Assembly (NCBI RefSeq): GCF_003173715.1
Contig: NZ_CP029550.1
Coordinates: 1-64,000, forward strand
Origin: Methylobacterium durans
GTDB taxonomy: Bacteria > Pseudomonadota > Alphaproteobacteria > Rhizobiales > Beijerinckiaceae
Length of the DNA: 64,000 bases
Reading direction: 5' to 3'
The notes below the pieces were generated by a model. It searched no databases and was not told the origin of the DNA. It saw only the letters and a program-made list of their open reading frames with translations. Position numbers and translations under genes: made by a program. Below are positions 27,963 to 36,263 of the stretch, piece after piece. Each line of letters begins with the position of its first letter. Position 1 is the stretch's first letter.

Positions 27963-29173
27963 CACAGGGGCTCTTCCGAGAGCCGGATCGTCTGGCCCTC
28001 CTGCAGGGAATGGACGCCGGCGACGACGACGCGCTCGTTCGGGTTCAGGCCGCCGCTCACCGTGACGCGCTCGGGGCCGCGCTCGGCCAGGGCGACGTCG
28101 CGGCGGGCCACGGCATTGCCGGCGGCGTTCACGATCCAGACCGAGTCGCGCCCGTTCTCCGTCAGGATGGCGGTGGCGGGCAGCGGGAAGCGGGGCGCGA
28201 CCGGCCGCGACAGGGAGACCGTGATGGTCGCGCCGAGGCGGAAGGCGGAAGGCGGGTTCTCCAGGCTCATACGGATGCGCCGGGTGCGGGTCGACTGGTC
28301 GGCGAAGGGCGAGACCTCGCGGACCCGGCCCGCCGCCGTGACTTCGGGCGCGCTCTGGAGCGAGACCGTGAAGCGCCCGTCCTTGGGCATCGCGCCGGCC
28401 AGATCCTCGGGGATGTCGACGACGGCCTCGCGCTCCTCGGGGCGGGCCACGGTCACGACCGCCTGGCCGGCGCTCAGGACCTGCCCGACCTCGGCGCTGC
28501 GCTGCGTCACCACCCCGTCGAAATCCGCCTTCAGCTCGGTGTAGCCGATCTGGTCCTGCGCCTTCTGCAGGCTCGACTGGGCCTGGGCGAGGCGGGCCTG
28601 GGCGGTGTCGCGGTTGGCCACGGCGCCGTCGAGCTGGGCCTGGGTGACGTTGGCGCCCTCCATCAGGCGGCGGGTGCGCGCCTCGGTGGCCGCGGCATTC
28701 TCGGCCTGCGCCCTGGCATCGGCGACATCGGCCTCGGCCCGCACCAGGGCGAAGCGCGGCACCACGGGATCGAGGGCGGCCAAGCGCTGGCCCTTCGTCA
28801 CGATGTCGCCGACCGTGACGTCGCGGGCGACCACCCGGCCGCCGATCTGGAAGCCGAGCTGCGACTGGTAGCGCGGCTCCACCGTGCCGGCGAAGGGGCC
28901 GAAGACGACCCGGTCGACGGGCTTGGCGAGGGTGTAGAGCACCGGCCGTACCGGCGGCGCCTCGGCCTTCTCCTGTGCCGGCTGGCAGGCGGCGAGGAGG
29001 AGGGGCATGGCGAGGAGACAGGCGCGCCCTGCCCCCTCTCCCGTTCGGGAGAGGGTTGGGGTGAGGGGTGCGACCTCTCCGGATACGGCCGATCCCTCAC
29101 CCGGTCCGCGTGCCGCGGACTCAGGCCTTCCCGAACGGGAGAGGTGGGCGGATCGCATCCCCGTCGCGCTCAT
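27962..29173 (-). CDS. RND membrane fusion lipoprotein carrying a repeat-derived N-terminus
   Basis: Periplasmic adaptor of 403 residues. MPLLLAACQ is a lipobox, placing it as a lipoprotein. Lipoyl halves are GGRVVARDVTVGDIVTKGQR and FDGVVTQRSAEVGQVLSAGQ around a coiled coil, followed by beta-barrel and membrane-proximal domains. The ATGA start at 29173 overlaps the stop of the first adaptor, but codons for about residues 10-47 lie within a copy of the window's palindromic repeat (29033-29145). So the signal peptide either has an unusual 55-residue lead or translation starts later, close to the lipobox. A start inside LLAMPLLLAAC is possible. Confidence 0.88.
   Translation of the reverse strand: MSATGMRSAHLSRSGRPESAARGPGEGSAVSGEVAPLTPTLSRTGEGAGRACLLAMPLLLAACQPAQEKAEAPPVRPVLYTLAKPVDRVVFGPFAGTVEPRYQSQLGFQIGGRVVARDVTVGDIVTKGQRLAALDPVVPRFALVRAEADVADARAQAENAAATEARTRRLMEGANVTQAQLDGAVANRDTAQARLAQAQSSLQKAQDQIGYTELKADFDGVVTQRSAEVGQVLSAGQAVVTVARPEEREAVVDIPEDLAGAMPKDGRFTVSLQSAPEVTAAGRVREVSPFADQSTRTRRIRMSLENPPSAFRLGATITVSLSRPVAPRFPLPATAILTENGRDSVWIVNAAGNAVARRDVALAERGPERVTVSGGLNPNERVVVAGVHSLQEGQTIRLSEEPL
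29033..29145. repeat. Palindromic repeat copy 1, inside an adaptor gene
   Basis: Copy of the family with ends CCTCTCCCGTTCGGGAGAGG and its inverse, enclosing GGGTGAGGGGTGCGAC and CCCTCACCCGGTCCGCG. It lies between the ATGA start and the lipobox of the second RND adaptor, in frame. Confidence 0.85.
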
Positions 29174-30279
29174 CGGCCGCCCTCCCCGCTCGCCGCCACC
29201 GTCACGGTCTGGCCCGGACGCAGGAACTGGATGCCCGCCGTGACGACCTGCTCGCCCGGCTCCACGCCGGCGGCGAGCGCGATCGTGTCGGCGCCGTAGC
29301 GCTCGACCGTGACGTTGCGCGGGGACACCGTGCCCGTCGCCGGGTCGAGCACCCAGATCGCGGGCCGGCCCTTCCAGCGGTAGAGCGCCGACCAGGGCAG
29401 CACGATGGCCGGTTGCGGCCGGAACTTGCCCCGCCCGACCACGACCGCTCCGAGCCCCATCTGCGGCGGCGTCCGGTCGAGCCCGACCTTGACCCGCACC
29501 GTGCCGGAGGACGGATCGACGCTCGGCGCGATCTCGCGGACGCTGCCCACCGCGACGACGCCGGGGTCGGCCTGGAGCACGACCTCGACGGTCTTCGAGT
29601 CGGGCGGCGTCGCCAGCAGCGCCTCGTAGACGTTGAACACCGCATCGCGCGGCCCGTCCTGCGCGAGAATGAGCACGGACTGGCCCGCCCGCACGACCTG
29701 GCCGGTCTCCAGCGAGCGGCTGAGCACGATGCCGGCGACGCCCGCGCGCAGCTCCGTGTAGGAGAACTGCTCCTGCGCGGTGCCGAGCGCGGCCTTGGCC
29801 GAGTCGACCGCCGCCTGGGTCGTCCGGAGCTGCTGCTCGGCATTGTCGAAGGCGGGCCGGGTCGTGTAGCCGCTCGCCAGCAGCGTCTCCTGGCGCTTGA
29901 AGCTGAGCTTCGCCTGCGTGAGCTGCGCCTCCGCCGAGGTGAGCGCCGCGCGGGCGTTGTCGAGGTTCGCCCGCTGCTCCTGCGGGTCGAGGCGGGCGAG
30001 GACCTGATCGGCCTCGACATGGTCCCCCACCTCGACGAGGCGCGCGCCGACCTTGCCGTTCGTCCGGAACGAGACGTTGGTCTGCGCCTGCGCCTGCACG
30101 TCCCCGGTGATGACGATGTCGGTGGCGATCATCGAGCGCTCGGCCGCGACGACGCGCACGAATGTCTGCGCCGCGAGCGGCTTCCCGGGCTCCGTCTGGG
30201 CAGAGAGGGCGGGTGCGGCGACCGCGCCGGCCAGCAGGACGGCGCAGATGGCGAGCGGCGTTGATCGACGTCCCGTCAT
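29170..30279 (-). CDS. RND membrane fusion protein, first of two
   Basis: Periplasmic adaptor of 369 residues with a cleavable-type signal (LAICAVLLAGAVAAPALSA). The first lipoyl half is GKVGARLVEVGDHVEADQVL, the coiled coil runs through LDNARAALTSAEAQLTQAKL, and the second lipoyl half is AGIVLSRSLETGQVVRAGQS. The start is ATG at 30279 (MTGRRSTPLA); a longer in-frame version is open to 30309. It is the first gene of the operon, with the second adaptor overlapping its stop. Two adaptors serving one RND permease is a known arrangement in a minority of pumps. Confidence 0.9.
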   Translation of the reverse strand: MTGRRSTPLAICAVLLAGAVAAPALSAQTEPGKPLAAQTFVRVVAAERSMIATDIVITGDVQAQAQTNVSFRTNGKVGARLVEVGDHVEADQVLARLDPQEQRANLDNARAALTSAEAQLTQAKLSFKRQETLLASGYTTRPAFDNAEQQLRTTQAAVDSAKAALGTAQEQFSYTELRAGVAGIVLSRSLETGQVVRAGQSVLILAQDGPRDAVFNVYEALLATPPDSKTVEVVLQADPGVVAVGSVREIAPSVDPSSGTVRVKVGLDRTPPQMGLGAVVVGRGKFRPQPAIVLPWSALYRWKGRPAIWVLDPATGTVSPRNVTVERYGADTIALAAGVEPGEQVVTAGIQFLRPGQTVTVAASGEGGR

Positions 30280-30357
30280 GGCAACATCTCGGGCGGCACC
30301 TCGGGCCAAGGCCGCGATTCGGCCTATCGCCGCGCAGCCATATCCACTACATTACCG

Positions 30358-30371
30358 ACCGTCCAGACGGT
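30358..30371. promoter_or_regulatory. Perfect inverted repeat, probable TetR operator
   Basis: ACCGTC-CA-GACGGT, 6-bp arms with a 2-bp spacer, centred between the divergent tetR-type gene (start 30390) and the RND operon (start 30279). Its size and place are typical of TetR/AcrR operators, which would repress both directions. The site is 19 bp before the regulator's start, so a bound dimer would block its transcription or initiation. Confidence 0.7.
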
Positions 30372-30389
30372 TTTTAACAGGTCGAGGGT

Positions 30390-30953
30390 ATGGCGAAGGC
30401 GCGCACCCGGCGGGAGGACCGGCCCGAGATCATCCTCGACGCGGCCGAGGCGCTGCTGCGCCGCTCCGGCAGCCGCACGCTGACGATCGACGCGGTGGCG
30501 GCGGAGGCGGGCCTCAGCAAGGGCGGGGTGCTGCACCATTACGCCTCGAAGGACGCGCTGGTCACGGCGCTCGCCGCCCGCAAGGTGGAGCGGCTGCGCG
30601 CCGGCATCGGCGAGCACGCCGCCGCGCTGGCGGCGTCGCGGGCCCGCATGCCGCTCGCGATGATCGGGCACGCCCGCGAGGTCTACGCCGAGGAATGTGG
30701 TTTCCCCGATTCCCTGCTGATCGCGACCGCGGAGAACGCGGAGGCCGTCGCCGGCTTCCGGAGCTTCCTCGCCGAGCGCCTGCGGGATCTCGCCGAGATC
30801 GAGGCGCGCCCGGGCGCCGGGGCCGCCTTCCTGTTCGCGATCCTCGGGCTGATGATGAGCCGGTCGCTCGGCTTCCACGAACTCGACGGTGCGGAGCTCG
30901 ACCGGCTGTTCGGGGCGCTGGAGGCGCAGGCGCGGGCCCTGCCGGAGGGCTAG
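30390..30953 (+). CDS. TetR/AcrR-family repressor of the RND operon
   Basis: A 187-residue regulator. The N-terminal helix-turn-helix is IILDAAEALLRRSGSRTLTI followed by AVAAEAGLSKGGVLHHYASK, where KGGVLHHY is the recognition helix. The C-terminal ligand domain is helical with FLFAILGLMMSRSLGFHEL. It is divergent from the two-adaptor RND operon with a palindromic operator between. An IS701-type element is inserted at its stop codon: the TAG at 30951-30953 is part of the CTAG target duplication, so the protein is unaffected. Confidence 0.92.
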   Translation: MAKARTRREDRPEIILDAAEALLRRSGSRTLTIDAVAAEAGLSKGGVLHHYASKDALVTALAARKVERLRAGIGEHAAALAASRARMPLAMIGHAREVYAEECGFPDSLLIATAENAEAVAGFRSFLAERLRDLAEIEARPGAGAAFLFAILGLMMSRSLGFHELDGAELDRLFGALEAQARALPEG

Positions 30954-32355
30954 CATTACAGTTGCAGTTTCGTTCTGAGGTGCGCCTGTCGGGCGGCAGC
31001 TTGGTGGGCGCGCCGCCAGGCTGACCAAGCGAGCACGAGCGCGGGCTCAATGCGCCGCTGCGCCAGCCGCATCGCCACGCGCCGGATCTCCTGAATGGAC
31101 CACGGCACCGGCGAGCTTGGCGATGAGCGGCGTTTTTGGGGGCGTTCCGTTGGCCAACCGGCGCACCCGCGCCAACATCGCAAAAGCCAGCATCACCAAG
31201 CTGACGTGCCGGTGCCAGCCGTGCCACGAACGGCTCTCGTTGTGGGCCAGCCCGAGCTCCGTCTTGGCGGTCTCGAACGCGTCCTCGATGGCCCAGCGTC
31301 GCCCCTCCACGGCCACCAGCGTCTGCACCGGCGTGCCGGCCGGGCACCAAGTGGTGAAGTAGGAGAAGCTCCCGTCCGACAGGCTGCGCCGCACGAGCAG
31401 GCCGCGCGTCCACACGCTCTGATCAAGAGCGGCGTCGAGCGCATCCGCCGGCAGCGTGGCCAGCGGCAGGTAGGCCCAGTCGAACAGGCGCGGTCCCTTC
31501 GTGCCAGATCCGGCCGAGAGCCGGATCCAGTCTGTCTTGGAGAGATCCTTGGCGATCTCCTCGGCGGTGCCCGCGACGTCGAGGTTTTGGTCCCAGGACC
31601 AGAACCGATGCTGACCCGTGACACCGAGCACGTAGCCCTTGTACGCACGGCGCAGCGCCAGCTCGATCTCGCCAACCCCGTAGATGCTGTCAGCCGCAAC
31701 CCACGCAAACGGCACCTCTGCCTTTATCGCCCGCTCGATCATGGCCAGCGCCAGCTGCGGCTTGGTGGCAAAGGTGATGGCCTCCGGCACATGCGCCGTC
31801 CGCCTTCGAGCCGGGTCTCCGGCCCAGGCTTTGGGCAGGTACAGCTGACGATCGATGAAGGCGTGGCCCTGATCCGAGACGTAGGCGGCAAACACCCCGA
31901 TCTGGCAGTTGGTGATCTTGCCAGCTGAGCCTGTGTACTGCCGGCCCACACCGCACGAGGCTCTGCCCTGCTTCAAGAAGCCGGTCTCGTCGATCACCAC
32001 CACCGCGTCAGGTGAGCCGAGCGTCTCGAGGACGTAGTCACGCACCACGTCCCGCAGCGCCTCCGCGTCCCAGTGCGTGCGACCGAGGACAGCCTGCTGG
32101 CGCCAGGGGCCTGGATCACCAGCAGCTTCAGCCCGCATCCAGCCGGTCTTGCGCCGCTCACCCCCAAGCAAGCCCTCCAGGAAGGCGTTGGCGGAGGCGG
32201 CGACGCTCGGGGCGGCAAACAGCGGGCGGATGCGCTGCTTGGCCTGCCGCAGTGTCGTCGACCAGAGCTCCAGCGTGGATTCGAGCGAGGTTGAGGACAT
32301 CGCGCTCTCCCATCCGAAACCACTCAGATAGGAGCCTCACCCTGCAACTGTAATG
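30954..32355 (-). mobile_element. IS701-type insertion sequence
   Basis: A complete 1402-bp element. Both ends carry the 14-bp inverted repeat CATTACAGTTGCAG (30954-30967 and its complement 32342-32355), flanked by CTAG on each side (30950-30953 and 32356-32359). A 4-bp CTAG/YTAR-type duplication is the target signature of the IS701 family. The single transposase gene fills the element. It entered the TetR stop codon region; its flanks are otherwise continuous. Confidence 0.92.
30956..32300 (-). CDS. IS701-family transposase, frameshifted near the C-terminus
   Basis: DDE transposase related to the SRSO17 group, about 448 residues when joined. First Asp: VVVIDETGFLKQG; second: AWVAADSIYG; Glu: EGRRWAIEDAFETAKTELGL. 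A break near 31103 separates LIAKLAGAV from PWSIQEIRRVAMRLAQRR, and the true C-terminus ends HLRTKLQL, its stop lying in the terminal repeat. Family members are single-frame, so programmed shifting is not expected; sequence error or an inactive copy is more likely. The start ATG at 32300 is 42 bp inside the end. Confidence 0.9.
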
Positions 32356-32435
32356 CTAGGGGAACCGTCGGTCTCCTGACGCGGAGCACCTGCCCGGAGC
32401 GTCAGCGGAGGGCGACCCGGGACGGAGATCGGATG

Positions 32436-33338
32436 CTATCCCCCGGCCTCGGCCGCCATCGCCTCGAAGACGAGGGCGTGGCGGGCCGCGATCGCGTCGA
32501 CGTCGTGGCCGTAGCCGCCGCCGATGACCGCCACCAGCGGGATGCCCCGCGCCCGCGCCTCCCGCACGACGAGCCAGTCGCGGGCCGCGAGGCCCTCGTC
32601 CGTCAGGGCGAGGCGCCCGAGCCGGTCGTCCCGGTGCGGATCGACGCCGGCATTGTAGAAGACGAGGTCCGGCCGCAGGGCGTCGAGGAGCGGCGGCAGC
32701 CGGCCCGCGAGGATGGCGAGGTACTCGGCGTCGCTCTGGCCGTCGGCAAGGCCGATGTCGAGGTCGCCTGCGATCTTGCGGGCGGGGTAGTTCTTCTCGG
32801 CGTGGATCGAGAGGGTGAAGAGGTCCGGGCAGGCGTAGAGGCAGTCGGCGGTGCCGTCGCCCTGGTGGACGTCGCAATCGACCACGAGGGCCCGGCCGAT
32901 CGCGCCCTCCCTCTGCAGGGCGCGGGCCGCCACCGCCACGTCGTTGAACACGCAGAAGCCCGCCCCTTGCGCCCGCCGCGCGTGGTGGCTGCCGCCCGCC
33001 GCGCTCCCCGCGAGGCCGTGGGCCAGGGCGAGCCGCGCCGCCGCCAGCGTGCCGCCCGCCGAGGCGCGGGCGCGGCGCGTCACGCCCGGATCGATCGGCA
33101 GGCCGATCGCCTTCTCGATCTCGCGGGGCACGGCCGAGGCGAGCACGGCCTCGACATAGGCGCGGTCGTGGACGAGGCAGAGGGTCTCCGCCCCCGCCGG
33201 CTCCGGCGTCACGAAGCCCGCCGGCGCGAGGCCGCGGGCGGACAGGATCTCGGCGAGCCGGCCGTACTTGCCCATGGGGAAGCGGTGCCCCGCGGGCAGG
33301 CTCGCCTGATAGGCCGGGTGATAGACGATCGGCGTCAC
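32436..33338 (-). CDS. Histone-deacetylase-superfamily hydrolase
   Basis: Zinc-dependent amidohydrolase of the arginase/HDAC fold, 300 residues. Active-site blocks in order: GSHHARR (His pair), GFCVFNDVAVAARAL, DCDVHQGDGTA (zinc Asp/His), YNAGVDPHRDDRLG (zinc Asp) and GGGYG. The catalytic Tyr normally sits in GGGY. Bacterial members act on acetylated polyamines, small acetyl compounds or proteins; the substrate here is not known. It is monocistronic on the minus strand, divergent from the GT21-like gene, with the IS about 80 bp downstream. Confidence 0.9.
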   Translation of the reverse strand: MTPIVYHPAYQASLPAGHRFPMGKYGRLAEILSARGLAPAGFVTPEPAGAETLCLVHDRAYVEAVLASAVPREIEKAIGLPIDPGVTRRARASAGGTLAAARLALAHGLAGSAAGGSHHARRAQGAGFCVFNDVAVAARALQREGAIGRALVVDCDVHQGDGTADCLYACPDLFTLSIHAEKNYPARKIAGDLDIGLADGQSDAEYLAILAGRLPPLLDALRPDLVFYNAGVDPHRDDRLGRLALTDEGLAARDWLVVREARARGIPLVAVIGGGYGHDVDAIAARHALVFEAMAAEAGG

Positions 33339-33493
33339 GCCCGGCCCCTCCTCCGGCGCCCGCGGGCGCTCCCTGGTTCGCGGCCTGTCATACGCCTGAT
33401 ACGGCCCGGCTGTTAGGGGCCCTGTTCGGATTGGGACCGGCAGGGATCGGCGCGTGCCGTCCCGTCGCGAGCCCGGAGCCGAGGAGCGAATTC

Positions 33494-34678
33494 ATGGCGG
33501 GATTCATGGACGGCGCCTTCGCGAGCGGCATCCCGATCGCCACCCTGGCCGTCCTGGCGCTCTGCGCCCTCGTGACCCTCGTCAATCTCGCGAGCCTGAT
33601 CGTCGCCGCGCACCGCATCGGCGCGGTCCGGACAGGCTCGACCATCCCGGCCGGCGCTCCCGTCTCCCTGGTGCGGCCGGTCTGCGGGCTCGAGACCTTC
33701 AGCGAGGAGATGCTGACCCGCGGCTTCCGCCTCGACTATCCCGCCTACGAGCTGATCTTCTGCGTGGCGGATGCGGGAGACCCGATCCTGCCGCTCCTGC
33801 ACCGGCTCATCGCGGCCCATCCGTCCGTGCCGGCGCGGATCATCGTCGGCGACGAGCGGGTGAGCGACAACCCGAAGCTCAACAATTGCGTGCGCGGCTG
33901 GGAGGCGGCCCGCCACGAATGGGTGGTGCTCGCCGATTCGAACGTGCTGATGCCGCCGGACTACCTGCAGCGGCTGCAGGCGGCGTGGCGGCCCGACACC
34001 GGCCTCGTCTGCTCGACGCCGGTCGGCGCCCGGCCGGACAGCTTCCCGGCCGAGGTCGAGTGCGCCTTCCTCAACACCCTGCAGGCGCGCTGGCAATATG
34101 CCGGCGAGGCCCTCGGGCTCGGCTTCGCGCAGGGCAAGAGCATGCTGTGGCACCGGCCCTTCCTGGAGGCTCGCGGCGGCATCCGGGCGCTCGCCGCCGA
34201 GATCGCGGAGGACGCCGCGGCCACGAAGCTCGTGCGGGTGGCGGGACGCCGCGTCCACCTCGTCGCGGCGCCCTTCGAGCAGCCCCTCGGGCGGCGGAGC
34301 CTGCGGGAGGTGTGGGCGCGCCAGATCCGCTGGGCCCGGCTGCGGCGCGTCACCTTCCCGCTGTTCTTCGCCCCCGAGATCGGCACCGGCGCCCTCCTTC
34401 CCCTCGGGCTCGGCGCCGCCGCGGTCGAGGGCGCGCCCGCGCACCTCGCCCTCCTCGCGATGGCGGCGCTCTGGTACGGCGCCGAATTCCGGCTCGCCGC
34501 GCGCGCCGGCTGGCACCGCTCGCCGCGCCTCGTCCTCGCCTTCCTGGTGCGGGACGCGATGCTGCCGGCCCTCTGGGCCGCCGCCTGGATGCGGAGCGCG
34601 ATCGTCTGGCGCGGCAACGCCATGGACATCCGCCCGAAGGCGGCGGGGGCCTTGCGCCCACGGGTCAGGGCCGCGTGA
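33494..34678 (+). CDS. GT2/GT21-type glycosyltransferase (HpnI/ceramide glucosyltransferase-like)
   Basis: Membrane glycosyltransferase of 394 residues. N-terminal span (IATLAVLALCALVTLVNLAS), then the GT-A domain: VSLVRPVCGLETFSEEML, FCVADAGDPI, WVVLADSNVLMPPDYL (D-x-D-type), EDAAATKL and RQIRWARLRR (matching the Q/R-x-x-R-W processivity motif). C-terminal spans include LLPLGLGAAAVEG. This pattern is shared by ceramide glucosyltransferases and the hopanoid enzyme HpnI that adds GlcNAc to bacteriohopanetetrol. No hpnJ/hpnK is adjacent, so the acceptor lipid is uncertain. ATG at 33494 follows GAGGAG at 33481. Confidence 0.85.
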   Translation: MAGFMDGAFASGIPIATLAVLALCALVTLVNLASLIVAAHRIGAVRTGSTIPAGAPVSLVRPVCGLETFSEEMLTRGFRLDYPAYELIFCVADAGDPILPLLHRLIAAHPSVPARIIVGDERVSDNPKLNNCVRGWEAARHEWVVLADSNVLMPPDYLQRLQAAWRPDTGLVCSTPVGARPDSFPAEVECAFLNTLQARWQYAGEALGLGFAQGKSMLWHRPFLEARGGIRALAAEIAEDAAATKLVRVAGRRVHLVAAPFEQPLGRRSLREVWARQIRWARLRRVTFPLFFAPEIGTGALLPLGLGAAAVEGAPAHLALLAMAALWYGAEFRLAARAGWHRSPRLVLAFLVRDAMLPALWAAAWMRSAIVWRGNAMDIRPKAAGALRPRVRAA

Positions 34679-34758
34679 GGCCGTCCTTCCGGGCGGTCGC
34701 CGCCTGATCTACACCGCGGGTCGAGTGACACGCTTCGGACACGCGAAACGACCCGCCC

Positions 34759-35454
34759 ATGAGAATTGCCGTCCTCGAGACCGGCCGGCCGCCGGCGCGC
34801 CTCGGCGGGCGCTATCCCGGCTACGGCGCGATGGTGCGCAGCCTCGTCGGGCCCGGCCACGATTACGAGATCGTCCGCGCCGATGCCGGGGCGCTTCCCG
34901 CGCCGGACGCGCACGCGGCCTACCTGATCACCGGCTCGCCGGCCGGCGTCTACGATCCCGATCCGTGGATCGCGGCGCTGATCGCCTTCCTGCGGGCGCT
35001 CGCGCCCGACCGGAAGGTGGTCGGGCTCTGCTTCGGCCATCAGGTGATGGCGCAGGCCTGGGGCGGGCAGGTCGTAAAGTCGGAGAGGGGCTGGGGCCTC
35101 GGGCTGCACCGCTACGCGATCGTGGAGCGAGCGCCCTTCATGGATGGCGGCGACGACGCGATCCGCGTGCCCGTGAGCCATCAGGACCAGGTCGTGGCTC
35201 GGCCGCCCGGCGCGCGGGTGCTCGCGGCCAGCGCCTTCACCCCGCACGCGGTGCTCGCCTACCGGGACCGTGCCGCCCTCTCCTTCCAGTGCCATCCGGA
35301 ATTCAATCCCGACTTCGCCCGCGCGCTCACGGACGGGCACCGGGCGGGGGAGACGGATCCGGCGCTCGTCGCGGCGGCGCTCGCCTCCCTGGACGCGCCC
35401 CACGATTCCGGCCGCGTCGGCTCCTGGATCCGGCGCTTTCTCGATGAGGATTGA
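34759..35454 (+). CDS. Class I glutamine amidotransferase-like protein
   Basis: Stand-alone GATase domain of 231 residues. GLCFGHQVMAQAWGG holds the nucleophile Cys, and SFQCHPEFNPDF holds the catalytic His and Glu. The N-terminus MRIAVLETGRPP and LITGSPAGVYD match the family that includes GMP-synthase-like proteins and gamma-glutamyl hydrolases such as PuuD relatives. No synthetase partner is adjacent. Substrate unknown. Confidence 0.88.
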   Translation: MRIAVLETGRPPARLGGRYPGYGAMVRSLVGPGHDYEIVRADAGALPAPDAHAAYLITGSPAGVYDPDPWIAALIAFLRALAPDRKVVGLCFGHQVMAQAWGGQVVKSERGWGLGLHRYAIVERAPFMDGGDDAIRVPVSHQDQVVARPPGARVLAASAFTPHAVLAYRDRAALSFQCHPEFNPDFARALTDGHRAGETDPALVAAALASLDAPHDSGRVGSWIRRFLDED

Positions 35455-35461
35455 GGCTGCG

Positions 35462-35546
35462 TGGTGCGGGTAGAGGGAATCGAACCCCCACGCCTTGCGG
35501 CTGGCGATTTTGAGTCGCCCGCGTCTACCAATTCCGCCATACCCGC
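35462..35546 (-). tRNA. tRNA-Leu (anticodon CAA)
   Basis: The complement folds as a type II (long variable arm) tRNA: acceptor stem GCGGGTA/TACCCGC, D-loop ATTGGTAGAC, anticodon stem GGCGA/TCGCC around loop CTCAAAA (anticodon CAA, reading UUG), T-arm GGGGGTTCGATTCCCTC. CCA is encoded. It begins 8 bp beyond the GATase stop on the opposite strand. Confidence 0.96.
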
Positions 35547-35681
35547 GACCCGCGCCTCATCGCACAAGTTCGCCCCGGCGGCCAAGGACTTTTGCGGAGA
35601 CGGTGCGGCGCGCCTTCACTGGCCAGGGCCGCCCGCCTGTGCTCAAAGGTCGGCGCCTCTCCCCGACCGGACAAGGACCCG

Positions 35682-36263
35682 ATGATCCGCGGCCTCTACG
35701 AGTGGATACTCGCGCTCGCCGGCAAGCCCTCGGCGCCCTGGGCGCTCGGCGCCGTGGCTTTCGCGGAGAGCTCGTTCTTTCCCGTCCCGCCCGACGCCAT
35801 GATGGTGCCGATGGCGGTGAGCCGGCCCGACCGGGTCTGGTTCTACGCCCTCGTGGCGACGGTGGCCTCGGTGGCGGGCGGCCTCGTCGGCTACGCGATC
35901 GGGGCCCTGCTGTTCGATTCCCTCGGCCAGTGGCTGATCCGGCTCTACGGGCTGCAGAACTCGGCCCATACCTTTCAGGAATCCTACGCCGAGTACGGCC
36001 ACTGGGTGATCCTGCTGAAGGGCCTGACGCCGATCCCCTACAAGCTCGTCACCATCACCTCGGGCTTCGCGCATTACAGCCTGTTCTGGTTCACGGTGCT
36101 GTCGATCGTCACCCGCGGCGCGCGCTTCTTCCTGCTGGCGGGGCTTCTCGGGCGCTACGGCGTGCAGATCCGCGGCGTGCTCGACCGGCACCTGAACGCG
36201 GTCGCGGCGATCTCGGTGGCGGTGATCGTGCTCGGCTTTGTGCTGTTCAAGCTGGTGCTGTGA
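35682..36263 (+). CDS. YqaA/DedA-family membrane protein
   Basis: A 193-residue SNARE-associated/DedA (VTT) family protein. Hallmarks are FAESSFFPVPPDAMMVPMAV in the first re-entrant region, GGLVGYAIGALLFDSL, and LKGLTPIPYKLVTITSGF, where the G-x-x-P-x-P block is conserved. Members help move polyprenyl phosphate or lipids across membranes, or affect membrane homeostasis. Start ATG at 35682 follows AAGGA. The stop shares a base with the DsbB-like start. Confidence 0.87.
   Translation: MIRGLYEWILALAGKPSAPWALGAVAFAESSFFPVPPDAMMVPMAVSRPDRVWFYALVATVASVAGGLVGYAIGALLFDSLGQWLIRLYGLQNSAHTFQESYAEYGHWVILLKGLTPIPYKLVTITSGFAHYSLFWFTVLSIVTRGARFFLLAGLLGRYGVQIRGVLDRHLNAVAAISVAVIVLGFVLFKLVL

Noticed and set aside
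25074..28544. 1156-codon open frame on the plus strand
   Set aside because: Exact antisense of the RND permease and an adaptor, with a His/Asp/Arg-rich composition and no recognisable fold.
31080..31120. Programmed frameshift in the transposase
   Set aside because: IS701-family transposases are single-frame and no slippery heptamer is visible; the break matches the window-wide single-base losses.
30954..32355. Genomic island or prophage boundary
   Set aside because: A lone IS with no integrase, phage genes or attachment repeats; the nearby tRNA-Leu is intact with no duplicated end seen in the window.
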